From: Suillus spraguei
Lineage: Eukaryota > Basidiomycota > Agaricomycetes > Boletales > Suillaceae
Direction: 5' to 3'
Length of the DNA: 64,000 nt
NCBI GenBank assembly: GCA_016800925.1
Contig: JABCPU010000292.1
Location: forward strand, 1 to 64,000
This document shows, one piece after another, positions 23,809 to 36,300 of the stretch (the stretch's first letter is position 1; every line of letters starts with the position of its first letter). Below the pieces are notes generated by a model, which worked only from the letters and a program-made list of their open reading frames with translations, did not search any database and had not been told where the DNA came from. The translations under genes and the position numbers were made by a program.

Positions 23809-24629
23809 GGTAATAAATGATACTGTTGGTCAAGGCTCGCTGGTTTCTTTTATACCAGATGAAACTGGCCCTTTTTACATAATACTGGGGATCGGCGATG
23901 CCGATGCCGATGTGGACAATCAGAGAACGGGTGGACAAATTAGAAGGACATATATCTACATATTGTGAGGACGGAGCGATTTGCAATTTTCGTGTCGATA
24001 CTATATAACATTGATATATAGTACATAGTAACTGGGCAAGGTGACCCTGCTGAGCTGTTGTTGTTTGTTTGTTTGTTTGTTTTGAACTATCATGTCGGGT
24101 AATAGCCCCGAGTTATTTTTACCCATTGAAATTGGCATCCTAGTGACAAAGTAGCTGAACCAGAGAAGAAAAATGCACATCATGAAGGAGCAGGGAGTTA
24201 CCATGATTCTCAAGTATAAAAGTCTGAGTTCTCGTGTATTTGTATTCACTTCGTTGGGTTCCTGCATCGATATGGCAAGCTTTGTGATTCATGTACCGTC
24301 TCCAGTGTATTTTGGTCGGTTATAATCATCGTGATTTGCATCATGTACTATTGATGTCATAGTCTGTCAGCGTCAACTCCATGTTAATTTTTCATGTAAA
24401 AATGAAGGCTCACATCTTCGATGCGACAAGAACATGTTCACATAATCTTACCTTGCGGTACCGTCGGCAAATCTTTCAGACAGATGTGCCACCAAGCTGC
24501 CACATGGCCACCTCAAGAAGTTTCGTGATATATATTTCTATCGGCGGTCCGCATCTGCAAAGATTCATTATCAGTGCCAGCATAATTATGGCCGCGCGAC
24601 CGTGGCCTGAACTTAAGAAGCAGTGAATG
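23809..24629. other. Intergenic stretch with a short TTTG repeat
   Basis: A TTTG run of about five units lies at 24060-24082. An 88-codon minus-strand frame crosses it (24001-24267), but it ends in low-complexity NKQTNKQQQ and shows no conserved feature. Nothing else was recognised. Confidence 0.4.
23847..23854 (-). promoter_or_regulatory. TATA box of the small-peptide gene
   Basis: TATAAAAG on the minus strand lies 39 bases before the ATG at 23808. It is a good consensus at short distance, which supports the reality of the tiny gene. A very short 5' leader would follow. Confidence 0.5.
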
Positions 24630-24846
24630 TATCTAGGATGCAGAAATTCATCTCCGACTCGAATTGAGCGTCGATCATGCAATTGTACGGGTTCACGAGG
24701 AGTTTAGCTTGAACACAGCAGGCTAAAGTATTTTGGGGCTATGATAAATTCGTGGGCTGTGCTAATCACATCAGCAAGGTTTCTGGACTTTGTATTTATC
24801 ATAGTAGTGATTGAGAACTTGCATCAGCAGGCAATCGGTATCCATA

Positions 24847-25468
24847 ATGTCTCGCGGGGACCTGGTGGTTGGGTGGATGTTCGGGATACTTAGTATACGT
24901 ATCACCGTGTGGCACGCTTGCATCCGACTGCAGCCGGCACAGCATCGCAAGTACCTCTCATGCGTATTGAAGCAAAAACATGGACTGACGTCGGGATTTT
25001 AGAATCTATAGAATACACTTACATTGGCGACGATTACCCATGGGAATTTCCCGTTGATCTTACGTCGCGATGACTCTTCACGAGAGTGTGCATTTTGCTC
25101 TGAATGCATCTGACACAGAATCTCAAATGGATGGGAGGGCCTCCCAAGATGGCCAAAGATAATTGGTCGCACCCATCTAGGACCAGAATACCGAGTTTTC
25201 GTGCTGGTCTTCGGTCATCAGCTTCATTGTTTATGGATGCTGCAGCTAGCTCTCCTCGACTACGACTGGCATATCATCACACACATCACTGTCACAAATA
25301 TCTTCGGCAGACTCTTATGTGTGACCCTGCACATACGCTGGAAATGGGAGACTTTCCGAGCATCGATTACGAGAAAGACAGAACAGGAGACACATTAGTA
25401 TGCAGAGACTGGAGGCAATTTCTGTACTTGAAGAGTGCTACGAGAAGTGGTTACAGTGGAGGGACTGA
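24847..25468 (+). pseudogene. UstYa-like (DUF3328) gene, broken copy
   Basis: This is the duplicate of the intact gene at 43803-44468. It opens with the same MSRG-L-VVGW start, but an early frameshift and a stop appear at GGGATTTTAGAATC near 25000. Several bases are missing at CTTACGTCGCG near 25065, where the intact copy has a longer stretch. A further deletion lies near 25265, just before the second metal motif. The HQLHC motif is still readable near 25220 and THHC near 25285, in different frames. The product cannot be a full-length enzyme. Decay after duplication is the simplest reading, since the sister copy is clean. Confidence 0.85.
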
Positions 25469-25561
25469 ACTAACGACTAACACGCTACTTCGTACGCTTC
25501 AATTTGTTTTCGCTGAGCAGGTCACCTCATTTCTATACGTTCAATCTTAGTCACATTTTAC

Positions 25562-25931
25562 AGGATTAAAGGATACGTCAGAAAATCAACCACCACTCGA
25601 AAGTATCTCACTTGGTCCTCCAAGAATGGCATATGATGCTGCGAAAACTGCGCCCAATCCGCCGCACATCGTAATTTGTGAAAGAAAGAACCAACGCAGA
25701 TGTTTCAAAAATGCACTTGCCAATGCCGATCTGGTCGCAAAAGATGACAGAGAATGTTGCATTGGTGGTAAATTTCAGCGAGAGGCGTAATATACTCGTG
25801 CGAGATGCAGGGCCGCGATGCAGCACAATAAGCTGAGGACGTGCATCCGGAGCGAGATCTCCAATGATTTTGTATCAAGTGTCCGTCGTCCGAGTCACCG
25901 TGAAATCTACTTTGCCTAAACATTCAGTCAT
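25562..25931 (-). pseudogene. Proline-iminopeptidase-like fragment, block 1
   Basis: The right half matches the N-terminus of the intact hydrolase (start codon near 25931, reading to QIGIGK). The left half matches its last ~35 codons. The middle, including the GHSWG nucleophile elbow, is missing. Frameshifts are present and the original stop codon is altered. The sister fragment at 44687-45055 lacks the same middle part, so the deletion predates the block duplication. Confidence 0.8.
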
Positions 25932-27048
25932 TGGAAACTCGACATATGAGGCGTACCGAGGAGCTAGTGGACAACCAAGTGAGGCCTGATATAGATATAC
26001 GAGAAAGTACGATAACGGTTGATGCGTTTGGAAACCACAGACGTGTAGGTCCTTACGATACGGTCACCTCGTCTTCGAATGGACTACGCATCTAAAAAGG
26101 GATGGGCTTCCTCATACCGGGGCACTCGGGAACCCAGAGGCAAGGGCTTTGTAGACAAGTTAACACTCTGACATAGGGTACTTTGCCCAGAGGACAGGAA
26201 TTGGATTCAGAGAAAAAAGTTAGGACCAAGTCGAAAGTTGTCAACCAAACTCTAGTTTTAGATTCCCCATTTGAATCGCGCCACATGTGACAGCACACAT
26301 GGTTACAAATTTGTCGGTGTTCGAACTTCGAAGTCCCAGCACCGTGAGTGCAATACACCAAACAAATTCTTCTGGTTGTATTTAATCATGTATACATCTT
26401 ACACTAATTTTTACACGGGCTGAGGTTGTGTGATACTGTACTAACTTGAAGCACTTGAAGTCTATAGTAGTGGCTGTGCTACTAACCCGATTATACTGAC
26501 GGCAATTTGCGGTGCGAAGGTAAACTTGAAGAGACAACTCGAAAAAACCAACATTCTGACATAGTACAGACACATTGTGACACCTCCGACCCTCTCCAGT
26601 ATGGTCCAGTTTTCACTGGGACCAAGTGCTAGTAGCAAGGAGCAAACGGGCCGAACTCATCGCGACGACAGAAGCTAGAACTCAAGAAGTTATATGGAAA
26701 GTGCTACGCTCTAACATGTCGTCTGCTTTGGCTACTAGGTACTAGTACCGGTTACGAAGAGACAGTAATTGCAAGAAGCCGGCGGAGTCCTAGTTGGGAA
26801 CTGGCGTCACTGGCGATAAGATCGCAACAGTTTGTACTACTTCCTGGAGATCATCGATTGACACGTGTTTTTGAAAACACTACTCACGGTTCACCGCACG
26901 CACTCAAGGCACCTAATGGTTGTGGTACCAAAGGATTTATTGTAGTATTATTTGACGAGGCGCTACCATTATGGTCTCAACCTGCATCCACCCCAAATCA
27001 TTGTTCACCGCCAAGTTATCCAGTTTAATGTTCATTATCTGATCCATC

Positions 27049-28248
27049 ATGTCATCCAGTTGGACACCAGACGAATCAGCTGAAGTACTTCTCGCGGAGA
27101 AAGGTTGGTTGCAGGGTACAGTGGTCAGCGCCGTCGCATACGGCATTAACGTCGCACTGTACTTTATGTGCTTCCACCTCCTTCTCCGGCAGATGAACCG
27201 TACAAACCACAAAAAGCACCTGCCTCTACTCATATACATCACAACAACTTTCATCCTCAGTACCTTATTTATGGCCGCGCTGGCCAATTTCACGCAACTC
27301 GCATTCATTCAATATCGCGATTATCCAGGTGGTCCGAACGCATTTGAAAATAATATGTTCGGCATTCCTGTGGATAATCTTGGAAACGTCTGTGGCTTTC
27401 TAACTATGATTCTTTCAGATGGATTGGTCGTGAGTGGATGTATTTGACGTCGAAAATATTATCGCTAATATATCTGTGCAGGTTTGGCGCTGCATGGTAA
27501 TTTACAAAGGGTGTACGGTCCCGATGTGGATCATCATGTTATTCCCTTGTCTGATGTTCGCTGCATCCATCGGTTAGTTGCTTCCTTCGAAGGTTTGCGT
27601 GACCGTATCGGACGCTCACAATTGCATCGGTTAGCTATGGGTATAATGTTCCTGCTTCAAGTAACCATCAGTTCCCCATATTTCTCCTCGACGAATATCA
27701 ACTACACCGTTCCATATCTCAGCCTCTCACTCGCACTGAACATTATCATCACGATCGTTATTGTGCTTCGTCTGCTCACATATCGTTATCGCATTTCTAG
27801 AGTTCTCGACTCTAGCTATGGCACTGAATACACGTCGATTGCCGCAATGATCATTGAATCTGCGGCTCTTTATTCCGCGTTTTCGGTGGCATTTCTGATA
27901 CTCTTCAATTTAAATAATCCTATCTCGGAAACATTTATCGAAGCGCTGACTCAGGTTCAGGTGAGGACTAGCGAATAGGGAGGCATTCGCGTTGCTTATG
28001 ACATACTATAGATGATTGCAATGTTGCTCATAGTCTTCCGAGTCGCGCAAGGAAAGGGTTGGTCTCAGGACACTATGTCCGGAGTCACGACCTCGAAGTC
28101 AGCAGTGCAAGCAATCCGCATGGGTGATGTCGGATACGGTTTGCAAGACGGCTCCAAAACGTTCACCAGTTCCAGTGGCTTTATGCATGAGACTAACAAG
28201 AATAGCGGCCGTAATTTAGCAGAAATAGCTATGAGCAAAGTCGTTTAG
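27049..28248 (+). CDS. Multi-pass membrane protein, copy 1, 344 aa
   Basis: Four exons (27049-27429, 27482-27572, 27635-27960, 28012-28248) join in frame; all introns are 51-62 bases with GT...AG ends. The start is the ATG opening MSSSWTPDESAEVLLAEKG. I count about seven hydrophobic segments: two around residues 24-80, one near 110-130, then CTVPMWIIMLFPCLMFAASI, a segment after it, NIIITIVIVLRLL, and ESAALYSAFSVAFLILF, with a last one before FRVAQGKGW. The C-terminal ~70 residues are hydrophilic and probably cytoplasmic. This layout, with an N-terminus outside and a polar tail, resembles Agaricomycete orphan membrane proteins, but I know no function. The sister copy at 46331-47512 is also intact. 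It may export or sense a product of the neighbouring genes; that is speculation. Confidence 0.85.
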
Positions 28249-28530
28249 ATACCTACTGAGATGCTCCGGTCAAAGTAAATACGTATTTATTATGATGGTA
28301 TGTGCCTCCGGGATTGGATTGTCTGTACTTCACAATTATTTTGAAAATAACGCATTCAGCGAAACCCCGGCATTTACTAGTAGTTCAATGGAAACACATT
28401 GATGTTGACCCCTTGAAAGCTCGGCTCTCACCAATACTAGTCGGATACTGATATGATATCTTCTTATGCGCTGGCCTCACTGGATCATGGGATTGTACCC
28501 AAACAAATATCCGCCGATACGTAATTGGTA

Positions 28531-28860
28531 GCAGTACAGTTTCATCCCCTGAATCAACCGCTCCCCCCCTTATGCACTGAGCCTCCCAACATCAAAGAAT
28601 TTTCAGGTCTGCTACAGAAACCAGCGCCGATGCCACAGGCGGACTAGGAATCATGAGATTGGAAAGATTGGAAGCAAGCTTACATGGACGCATGTTGGCA
28701 GATGCTTGTTCAAGTTCGCCTGGTACTTCTTGTCACATATCACAGCAAGTTTTGTGACGAGTCAGCAGTAGAGTTGACAACTGGGAGAACCTTGGATGTC
28801 ACTCTCCTTAGCAATGATCACTACACTAGCTTTAGCACTGACACGAACGTTCTACCAAGG
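28531..28860. other. Junction between duplication block 1 and transposon DNA
   Basis: No gene was recognised. Similarity to block 2 ends near 28530. Confidence 0.4.
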
Positions 28861-30689
28861 TTAGTGACAGTGCATGGCCCAGCTTCAGGCCGTGGGTCAG
28901 GGCCAAGCCAGGCTAGGCCTGAATAGGCCAGGCTGGGCCAAAGTCACGGCCTGGTGACGGCTTTGGCCTGGCCCGAGGTTATGAAAAGCCGAAGCCGCCG
29001 GTTCAGGCCGCGGCTTAGCGATTATGGGAGCATGTCCAAGTTCTATCCTTCCCATCACCTACTTTATCGTAGGGGCGCCCGACTCGCTTATATCAGCCAC
29101 AAGTATCTAACCAAATGGTGCATCGTTTTGTTTATTACGTAAATGAATACCACCCATATGGCATTTAAACTGAACAGTAAACAAGGTGCCTATGGAAAGC
29201 CAGACCACCGTGCTCTACTTCCAAGGCTTCCACTTCTCAGAACCTTCCTAGGAAGGTAAGTGCTTCCATTGGTCTCCGAACACCCTATGCGACCATTCTA
29301 ATGTGTCATGTAGCTTTATTCCCACTACCATAACGGAGTGGGTTTATCGTGTTTTATCACTGGGACCTCATTCAAATCAGTCGTCTTCCTGCGTCCGTTG
29401 CTTTTGACCTTCAATCGTATTTTTCTCTCGTCTTCTTCAATTGCTTGTTTGCTTGGCTATTTGGGCCAAGTTCGCGTTTCGCTGAAATTGCCATGGCCTC
29501 AGTGAATCATTGCCGTGCTCTCACTACCGATGTCAAGTTTGAGGTCGTGTATGGTCTCGATGTTATGTTATGTTTGGGAGGAACTGGATTGCTGCGTGAC
29601 CACCATTTTGCGGTAAGATGAGACTCCCATCTCCAATCCAAGGCGGTGACAGTGTCTCATTGTACTCGTTTTAAGTATCTGCTGATTGTCTTCTCTGTTT
29701 CTAGAAATTCCATTATACTTAGGAGTAATGTCAATCATATTGAACCTGCTGCTAATGATGGTGAACTAGAATTATCTCAGACTTCGTCCCTCGTTGGGGC
29801 AATTTTATTGTCCATTCATCTTTTTCGGGGGCCCCATAAGTTTTCAACTTAGGAAGTCTCGTGATTCAGCGAGTGGAAGAGTTAGCCTGGCCAGTCATGT
29901 TCGAAACTTGCTGAACTACAGTTTTTTTTTCTATCAGAACACACTTTGGCATTCATTCATGGATGGTTACTTTGGAACCGCACTGTAACTGGTCTTAGCC
30001 GGATGGTTGCTACAACAGAATCAAAATCTGTTTCTCTTGGATTATGCAGGATCGAAACCTGCTGATGCCAAGGTTTTTTTCAATCGAAACACCTTGATAT
30101 TCACTCATTGATAGTTTCTTTAGAAATTCACCGTAACTGGCCTAGCCTGGTGGTTCTATAGCAGAATTGAAATCTACTTCTCTTGGACTGTGCGGGATCG
30201 AAACCTGCTGATGACTAGGTTTTTTCTGTCGAAACACAGCTTGATGTTCACTCATCAATAGTTTCTTTTGATTGAGGTCCTTGCCAACTGTTCACAGTGT
30301 GTCGATCCTCCCTCAAGTTCGATTCATGCTGATCGAAGCCGTTGCTCACTGTTTGCAGCTTCTCACTTGCTGCTCTCACTTGCTGGTAACCTCGACGCCT
30401 ACCTCAGCCATTGTTGCAGCACACCCTTCATATTTACTTTCTGAGGATAACGGCGAACCTCTGATAGTTAGACAGGCACCTTTTTATCGCCGTCGGTTAC
30501 CACGACCTGATTCACGTTCTTGCTACCGCCACTACTCATCACTATCTGATATCTCTGTTGGGCCGCAGCTCAGGCCAACCAAGCCGTCATTGACGGCTTT
30601 GGCCTGGCCTGCAGTTCTTCAAAGCCGGAGCCATCTGAAGCCAGGCCAAAGCCGCGGCTTTTAGGCCAAGCCGGGCTGGAACATCACTA
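28861..30689. mobile_element. Possible non-autonomous hAT-like relic
   Basis: Both ends carry clusters of GGCCTGGC / GCCAGGCC motifs (28880-29010 and 30555-30685), and GACGGCTTTGGCCTGGCC occurs once at each end. The left edge TAGTGACAG and the inverted right edge TAGTGATGTTC resemble short hAT-type termini. I see no 8-bp target duplication and no transposase. The interior holds a tandem repeat. The assignment is tentative. Confidence 0.35.
29933..30272. repeat. Tandem repeat, ~125-bp period, about 2.7 units
   Basis: Units share AACACACTTTGgcATTCA-like starts, a middle GTAACTGG(cc)TAGCC segment, and an end reading GGATCGAAACCTGCTGATG. The copies differ by scattered substitutions. Confidence 0.6.
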
Positions 30690-31361
30690 GTGGGGTCTGT
30701 GACTGTCTGTCCAGAGAACATGAATTTTAAACCTCTGGGAAAATTTGTGCTTTGCTGATGTGATTGACAATTTAGAAGTATTCACCATTCATTTAACAAG
30801 TGATAAAAATTACATTTGGCTAACAAGTTGGTAGACTTTGTGATATTTCCCTTCCATATAAGAAGGATAGGTGTGGCACCTTTCATCAAAGTAACTTCAG
30901 GTATATAAAGCTTTACCTACTGATCTATCATAATGATACATATTTTATTAAATTTAGACTGGATAATGCATTATAAAACATTATCTTTATGTGGTCAATT
31001 CCCTGACGAATCAAGTTCTTCGGCTCTTGCAACTCACAGGCTCTGTTGGTTCGAAAACCTCTGGACAGTGGAAAGTAGTTGTCTTTGCCTACTTACAGCA
31101 CAGGATGTCAAGTTGCAGTAAGCGAGATCATGAGTCATTTTGAATTTAATACTCAATTCTTGTATGGCAGCACCTTCTTTCATGCATTGAGCGCACTCCG
31201 ATCATATTTATATTTGAACTACAAAGTGCTCTACGAGAGTGAGGGAACTTGAGGTGTCTCTTTCCACCAGCAAATGGACATTATGTAGGTATATGTAAAA
31301 TATGTTGAAACGATGGTACATCAGGAAAAAGGCTATATTGTCGTAGCCCAGGTGACAGCTA
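30690..31361. other. AT-rich stretch without a gene
   Basis: Nothing was recognised apart from short frames. It ends at the TA where the Tc1 element is inserted. Confidence 0.4.
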
Positions 31362-32978
31362 CAGTGGCTCAAAAAACTGTCCGCATGTTTTGACATTTTT
31401 CACTATCTATGATATTGTGTGAGAATGAACAAATTCCTCAAGGACATACTTATACCACATTGTAGTATGGCTTCAGGGCTTTTATTTGAGCCCTACACCG
31501 TTGGAATCGGCGGAGATATGGTGGAGATATAAGGCTTATAAAATGATGACTCATGTGGACAGTTTTTTGAGTGTATATTAAAACTATATAAATCATTATT
31601 TATGACACCATAAAAATCATGCCACTATTATATAAATTATAAAGTGGTGTCATTATGTTATTTTATGACTATATCTAACTATATAAACCAGAATATCTCA
31701 TGTATCATAGTCATAATCACCATGAAAGCCATCTCCTCTGCTCAAAGAGATAATATCCTCTCTCTGTCTTATGCTGGCCTCTCTGCTTGCCAAATTTCCT
31801 CTAGAACTGGAGTATGCAAGTCCACTGTGGCCAAGTTCATCAAAGAAAGCCACCCAGACAAGGAAAACTCTTGTGGAGGACGTCCATCCAAGCTTACCTC
31901 TACTGACAAAAGGGCTATTATCCAACATATCACTACAGGAAAGGCTGATAATGCTGTCCAAGCCACCCATTATATCAATTCCACCATCACTACCCCTGTC
32001 TCTTCACAAACTGTGAGGAATGTTCTCAAGGCAGCTCATCTCAAGGCAGTAACAAAGAAGAAAAAGCCTCTTCTCTCCATCAAACATAGGCAGAGAAGAC
32101 TAGCCTTTGCCTTAGCTCATCAACACTGGACTGTAGAGGACTGGAAGCGTGTTATATGGTCAGATGAGACCAAAATCAATAGGATTGGGTCAGATGGGAA
32201 GGTGTATGTATGGAAAAAGAAGGGAGATGGCCTAACAGACAGAGAGGTTAATGGGACTGTCAAGTTTGGAGGAGGTTCTTTAATGGTATGGGGCTGTATG
32301 GGATGGAATGGTGTGGGAATGCTTGCTGAGGTTGAGGGGAAGATGAATGCTGAGCAGTATGTGGACATTTTAAATGACCACTTGCTGCCTAGCTTGGCAG
32401 AATCAGGGATTGATGAAGAAGATATCATTTTCCAACAGGATAATGATCCCAAGCACACATCCAGAAGAGCTAGGGAATGGTTTGAAGAACATAACATCAA
32501 TGTTCTTGACTGGCCAGCACAGTCTCCTGATGTCAATGTCATTGAACATCTCTGGGGAACACTCAAGAAAAAGCTTCAAGCCTATGAAAACCCCCCTAAA
32601 GGAGTATGGGAGCTTTGGGAGAGAGTAGCAGTGGAATGGGGGAAGATCACAGCTGAGGATTGCCAGAAATTAATTGAGAGTATGCCTAGAAGGATAGAGG
32701 CAGTAATTAAAGCCAAGGGAGGTCATACAAAATACTAGAATACCTGGTTATTACTGTAAAATACTTGAGTCAAAAAACTGTCCGCATGAGTCACCATTTT
32801 GTGAGCCTTGTATCTCCACCATATCTCCACCGATTCCCACGGTGTAGGGCTCAAATGAAAGCCCTGAAGCCATACTACAATGTGGTATAAGCATGTTTTT
32901 GAGGCATTTGTTTGTTCTCACACAATATTATAGATAGTGAAAAATGCCAAAACATGCGGACAGTTTTTTGAGCCACTG
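31362..32978 (+). mobile_element. Tc1-type transposon, apparently complete (1617 bp)
   Basis: The element is flanked by TA on both sides (31360-31361 and 32979-32980). Terminal inverted repeats of about 210 bases begin CAGTGGCTCAAAAAACTGTC on both sides. Within each, a second inverted copy of the CAAAAAACTGTCC core lies about 200 bases inward (near 31560 and 32770), the IR/DR layout of Tc1 relatives with paired transposase-binding sites. The two repeats are nearly identical, and the transposase gene between them is open. This suggests recent activity. Confidence 0.9.
31722..32738 (+). CDS. Tc1-family transposase, 338 aa
   Basis: An uninterrupted frame runs from the ATG at 31722 (MKAISSAQRDNILSLSYAGL) to the stop at 32738, the usual Tc1 length. 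Residues 1-110 form the paired-type helix-turn-helix DNA-binding region (SACQISSRTGVCKSTVAKFI) with a GGRP linker. The catalytic residues are visible: VIWSDETK, IFQQDNDPKHT, and SPDVNVIEHLWG, with 34 residues between the second Asp and the Glu (DD34E). The protein cuts the transposon from TA sites and reinserts it. The usual SPDLNPIEH motif reads SPDVNVIEH here, a conservative change. No frameshift or stop is present, so it may be active. Confidence 0.95.
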   Translation: MKAISSAQRDNILSLSYAGLSACQISSRTGVCKSTVAKFIKESHPDKENSCGGRPSKLTSTDKRAIIQHITTGKADNAVQATHYINSTITTPVSSQTVRNVLKAAHLKAVTKKKKPLLSIKHRQRRLAFALAHQHWTVEDWKRVIWSDETKINRIGSDGKVYVWKKKGDGLTDREVNGTVKFGGGSLMVWGCMGWNGVGMLAEVEGKMNAEQYVDILNDHLLPSLAESGIDEEDIIFQQDNDPKHTSRRAREWFEEHNINVLDWPAQSPDVNVIEHLWGTLKKKLQAYENPPKGVWELWERVAVEWGKITAEDCQKLIESMPRRIEAVIKAKGGHTKY

Positions 32979-33035
32979 TATATAGCGCTATATAGGCACC
33001 GTAGCGCTATATAGGCGCTTATAGCCCCCATTTGG

Positions 33036-33056
33036 ACTACATAGTGCTATATAGCC
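33036..33056. repeat. 21-bp inverted repeat, left arm (Plavaka-type element end)
   Basis: The sequence from ACTACATAGTGCTATATAG to its end is repeated exactly in inverted orientation at 43278-43298. Both sit in clusters of GCGCTATATAG-like motifs, as expected for subterminal repeats of a CACTA-related element. Confidence 0.6.
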
Positions 33057-33370
33057 TAAAGCCGTGCTACAGGTAGCTACAGGCACCATGAAACCAAAAT
33101 CTGTGCCCCAAGCACACCTGTTCAGTATTAGCAGGTCTATCAAATACATAATGCTCTATCTACACACAGAAAATATCTTGCCATCAATAAACTCATTAAA
33201 ATAATAATTGTTCACAGCCTCATACATCAGGAAATTCACACATTCCTTGACATGCCCTTATGTGGACTTATTTACACTTAACTGCCTTGGTGAAATTGAA
33301 TCTACTTGTCCAAAATTTCAATGTGAATGAATTCAGAAAAAAAAAGTTGAGATATATTAATATACATGTT

Positions 33371-36300
33371 TTATTGTATTTCGCACTCAAAAAATATAAG
33401 ATATGCCAGGTGAATGATGTGAGAGAGAGCAAACAAGTTTTGAGATAAGTGAGTTAAGCTGATTAAGCATGTTAAGGAATGTGTGAATTTCCTGATGTAT
33501 GCGTTTACACTTCGCAACCTCAAGTCCACTGATGGTCCCATCTTCAGGATTAGATGACACGGCTGCACAATATCATCAACATGAATCACAGCAGCATTAC
33601 GGTGAAGCTGGTGGGTTGAGCGTGACACTTGTCGCATTCGAGATGAAGGGTCTGGCTGTTTGAAAGGTGTGAACCACTTGATGTAAGCAAGGGCTCTGGA
33701 GTATGTACCAAACTGACGAGGAGTGAAAATATAGCGCAAACTTGAGCCACTCGCACCCCTGCCGCAGACTGTCAAAATTGATCCTTGAGAAACAAGATTT
33801 TGAAAAATACCTTTAAGAGAATGCAAGTGTGAGGAGTGAGGACCATCTGATATCAATGCCATGTCAAAGTGAGCTGGACAACTAGGTTTCTGGCCTGAAG
33901 CCAATCTTTCTGGCATTGCCATTGCTCTAACGTGCCTCCGTGTTGGTGCATCACTAATTTGCAAATCAGGTGGCACAACAATGACGACTTGATGATAAAT
34001 GTCAAAATGGTCCTGAAGGCCAGGTACGAGCGTGCAGTTTGGGGGATTCTTGTGAAGGAAATGTTGGAGAGCAGGGAGAAAATCAGTGGCACCATGTGCA
34101 GTTACAATCTTTTGAACTGATTGACATAGATGTGCTGGGGTCTTCGCAAGGACGCATGTCACTTCAAATTGATCGGCGGGTATCGCATGGGGAGTAGCAG
34201 CCCCTATTCCTTTCAACATTGAGTCTGAGTCTGAGTCTGAGTCTGAGTCGTATGAGACTGAATGATCATGTTCAAGAGGGTGTTGTGTTAGCCAATCGAG
34301 GTGTGCACTACGCAAGAAGACAGCATCTTGGTGTTGAAGCCACAAAACCATTTGTTCCTTGTAGTCGCATTTATTGCTGGCACGGTAAGCATCCTTTGCA
34401 AAGTCTATATGCAAGCGCTCAGATAATTCTGTGTTAAAACTGTCAGCTGCACCAAACAATGTGATTGACTGTACATAATGACTGAGTTGGTGTAATTTAG
34501 GTATGTTGAAGTGTTCATGAATTGTGAGGTCCTTGAGAATGTCTTTATTAGTGTGAAATACTGCTAGGGCAGTCTGTAGGGCTTCAAGTGAGTCAGCCAT
34601 GTGAATTTGCAGCTGGGTGTAATATGAGAAATCCAGAATTGATCACACAATGACCAAGACATGACTACCATGTATAACTCAGCCACAAACAACATATTCA
34701 AAAGGCTCGTTACACACACACCTAGGTACTGCACCGGCAAGTAAGGCAATGAACACCCGCTGCATTTCTTTATGCTCTCTTCCTGTCCATTGCTTCACAG
34801 TTGAGATACCTTTCTTGAAGTGACAAAGTCCTGGATAATCTGGGATTGCCTTGAAACGGGCATCCATCTCTTCCTCACCGATAATTTGGAGGCACCACTT
34901 TATGAGGTGATCCTTGAACACACCTTTGTGGACTTGGTGCAAAAGATCAGGAGTGAATGCCAGGAAAATATCGGCATGAGGCATATCGGCCCAGAATGGT
35001 TTATAAACGGCGCATAGACCATTCTCCTCAAATTCTGGTGGATGCTGACCATTCTTGTACCTTTGCAAGACATCTTTCATGGATTCAGGGTCATGCATTG
35101 CGGAGTCCAGTCCATCCCCTCGCTCATCTGCTGCCACCAGACACTTTGGGCATCAATTTTCTTTACAACAGGCTACTAAACATTGCTCAGGAAAATCGGC
35201 GACATATGCGGCCAGAATTGGGTAGACATGCCGAGTCCATGAGTCAGCACATACCATTTCGACACCATCACTTCCAGCAGCAACAAGAGGTTGGAGGAGC
35301 AGAGACATGCAATGATGGAAGAGTCTATATCCGGCCAGGGAGCGTGCCTCAGGAGTGAAGCAGTCGAGTTTCCCCGCAGGTAAGTAACCAATGAGCACAG
35401 TTGCTCAAGCTGAAGCCTGATGCCTTTTTGCTTTGGCAATATTGCCAATAGACATATACACTGGCCAAGCCGACTTATCCCCTCGGAACTGTGACAATGA
35501 TGTTTTGTCTGATGCCAGAATAATTGGTGCTATTGTGGCTCCTTTTGGCAATACTTTCTGCATCATCAGTCCGTCCAGTCAGTCTTTATTACTCTCTCTG
35601 GCATAGTCTTACCTGTTTCTCTCCCCACCAGTCCACTGTCCACATCTCATCGATAACTCGATGATGTCCCACATTGTCAGCGTAAGCTCTGGCAGGTGTG
35701 CAGGCCATATCTGCCTTGAAAGAAGGGTTTCCAGTAAGCTCTCTCATGCATTCTACAGATCTTGACTCCACAGTTCAACCTCTTGCAATGACTCTCCATT
35801 CTCATTCTCACAGTTACCACACATGGTCACCTTTGTACAACTCCATGCTAGCCCATGCGGAAGTTCATCTACCCTTTGCAGGAATGAGCAAGTATTGTGA
35901 AATGGAAGCTCGGACCGGGTTTGTGTCTGGTTATAGTATCAACATTGTGAGTTACAATTTTCATCAATCCTTTCATCTTGACTTACAATGAGTAGTTTCA
36001 GAAACTGGTCGGTCTGTGCCTGACCAAGGTTTTTGACCAGCCACTGGGCTAGACCCCACTCCTCACTGGTGAGTCATTTATTTAGTATACCATGCTTTGC
36101 ACAGCATGTTCAAGCACTTACACATTATTGAAGGGTGTCCATGGGTCCTCCCCATTTCACTGTTGCTCTCTTCTAAGTTCTTCAAATGGTGTCTCCCCTT
36201 TGTCCAGCGCCCAGCCCGCATCTGGCTGAGTTTCAAAATACCAGCCATTATTGGTGAGCAGTGTTGTATCCTCATCTTCAACTTCTTCAATAGTGACCCA

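Larger units (their letters stand above)
24630..28530 (+). repeat. Segmental duplication, block 1
   Basis: The block aligns in the same orientation with 43540-47815. The shared order is a UstYa-like gene, then a hydrolase fragment on the opposite strand, then a four-exon membrane protein and its 3' flank up to AAACAAATATCCGCCGATA. The match begins near ATTCATTCTCCGA / ATTCATCTCCGA. Coding parts of the membrane gene are nearly identical, while intergenic parts differ by substitutions and indels. In this block the UstYa-like gene is broken. Confidence 0.85.

Noticed and set aside
24001..24267. Possible third small secreted peptide on the minus strand
   Set aside because: The hydrophobic start is followed by low-complexity text encoded by a TTTG repeat, with no cysteine pattern like the other two and no convincing promoter.
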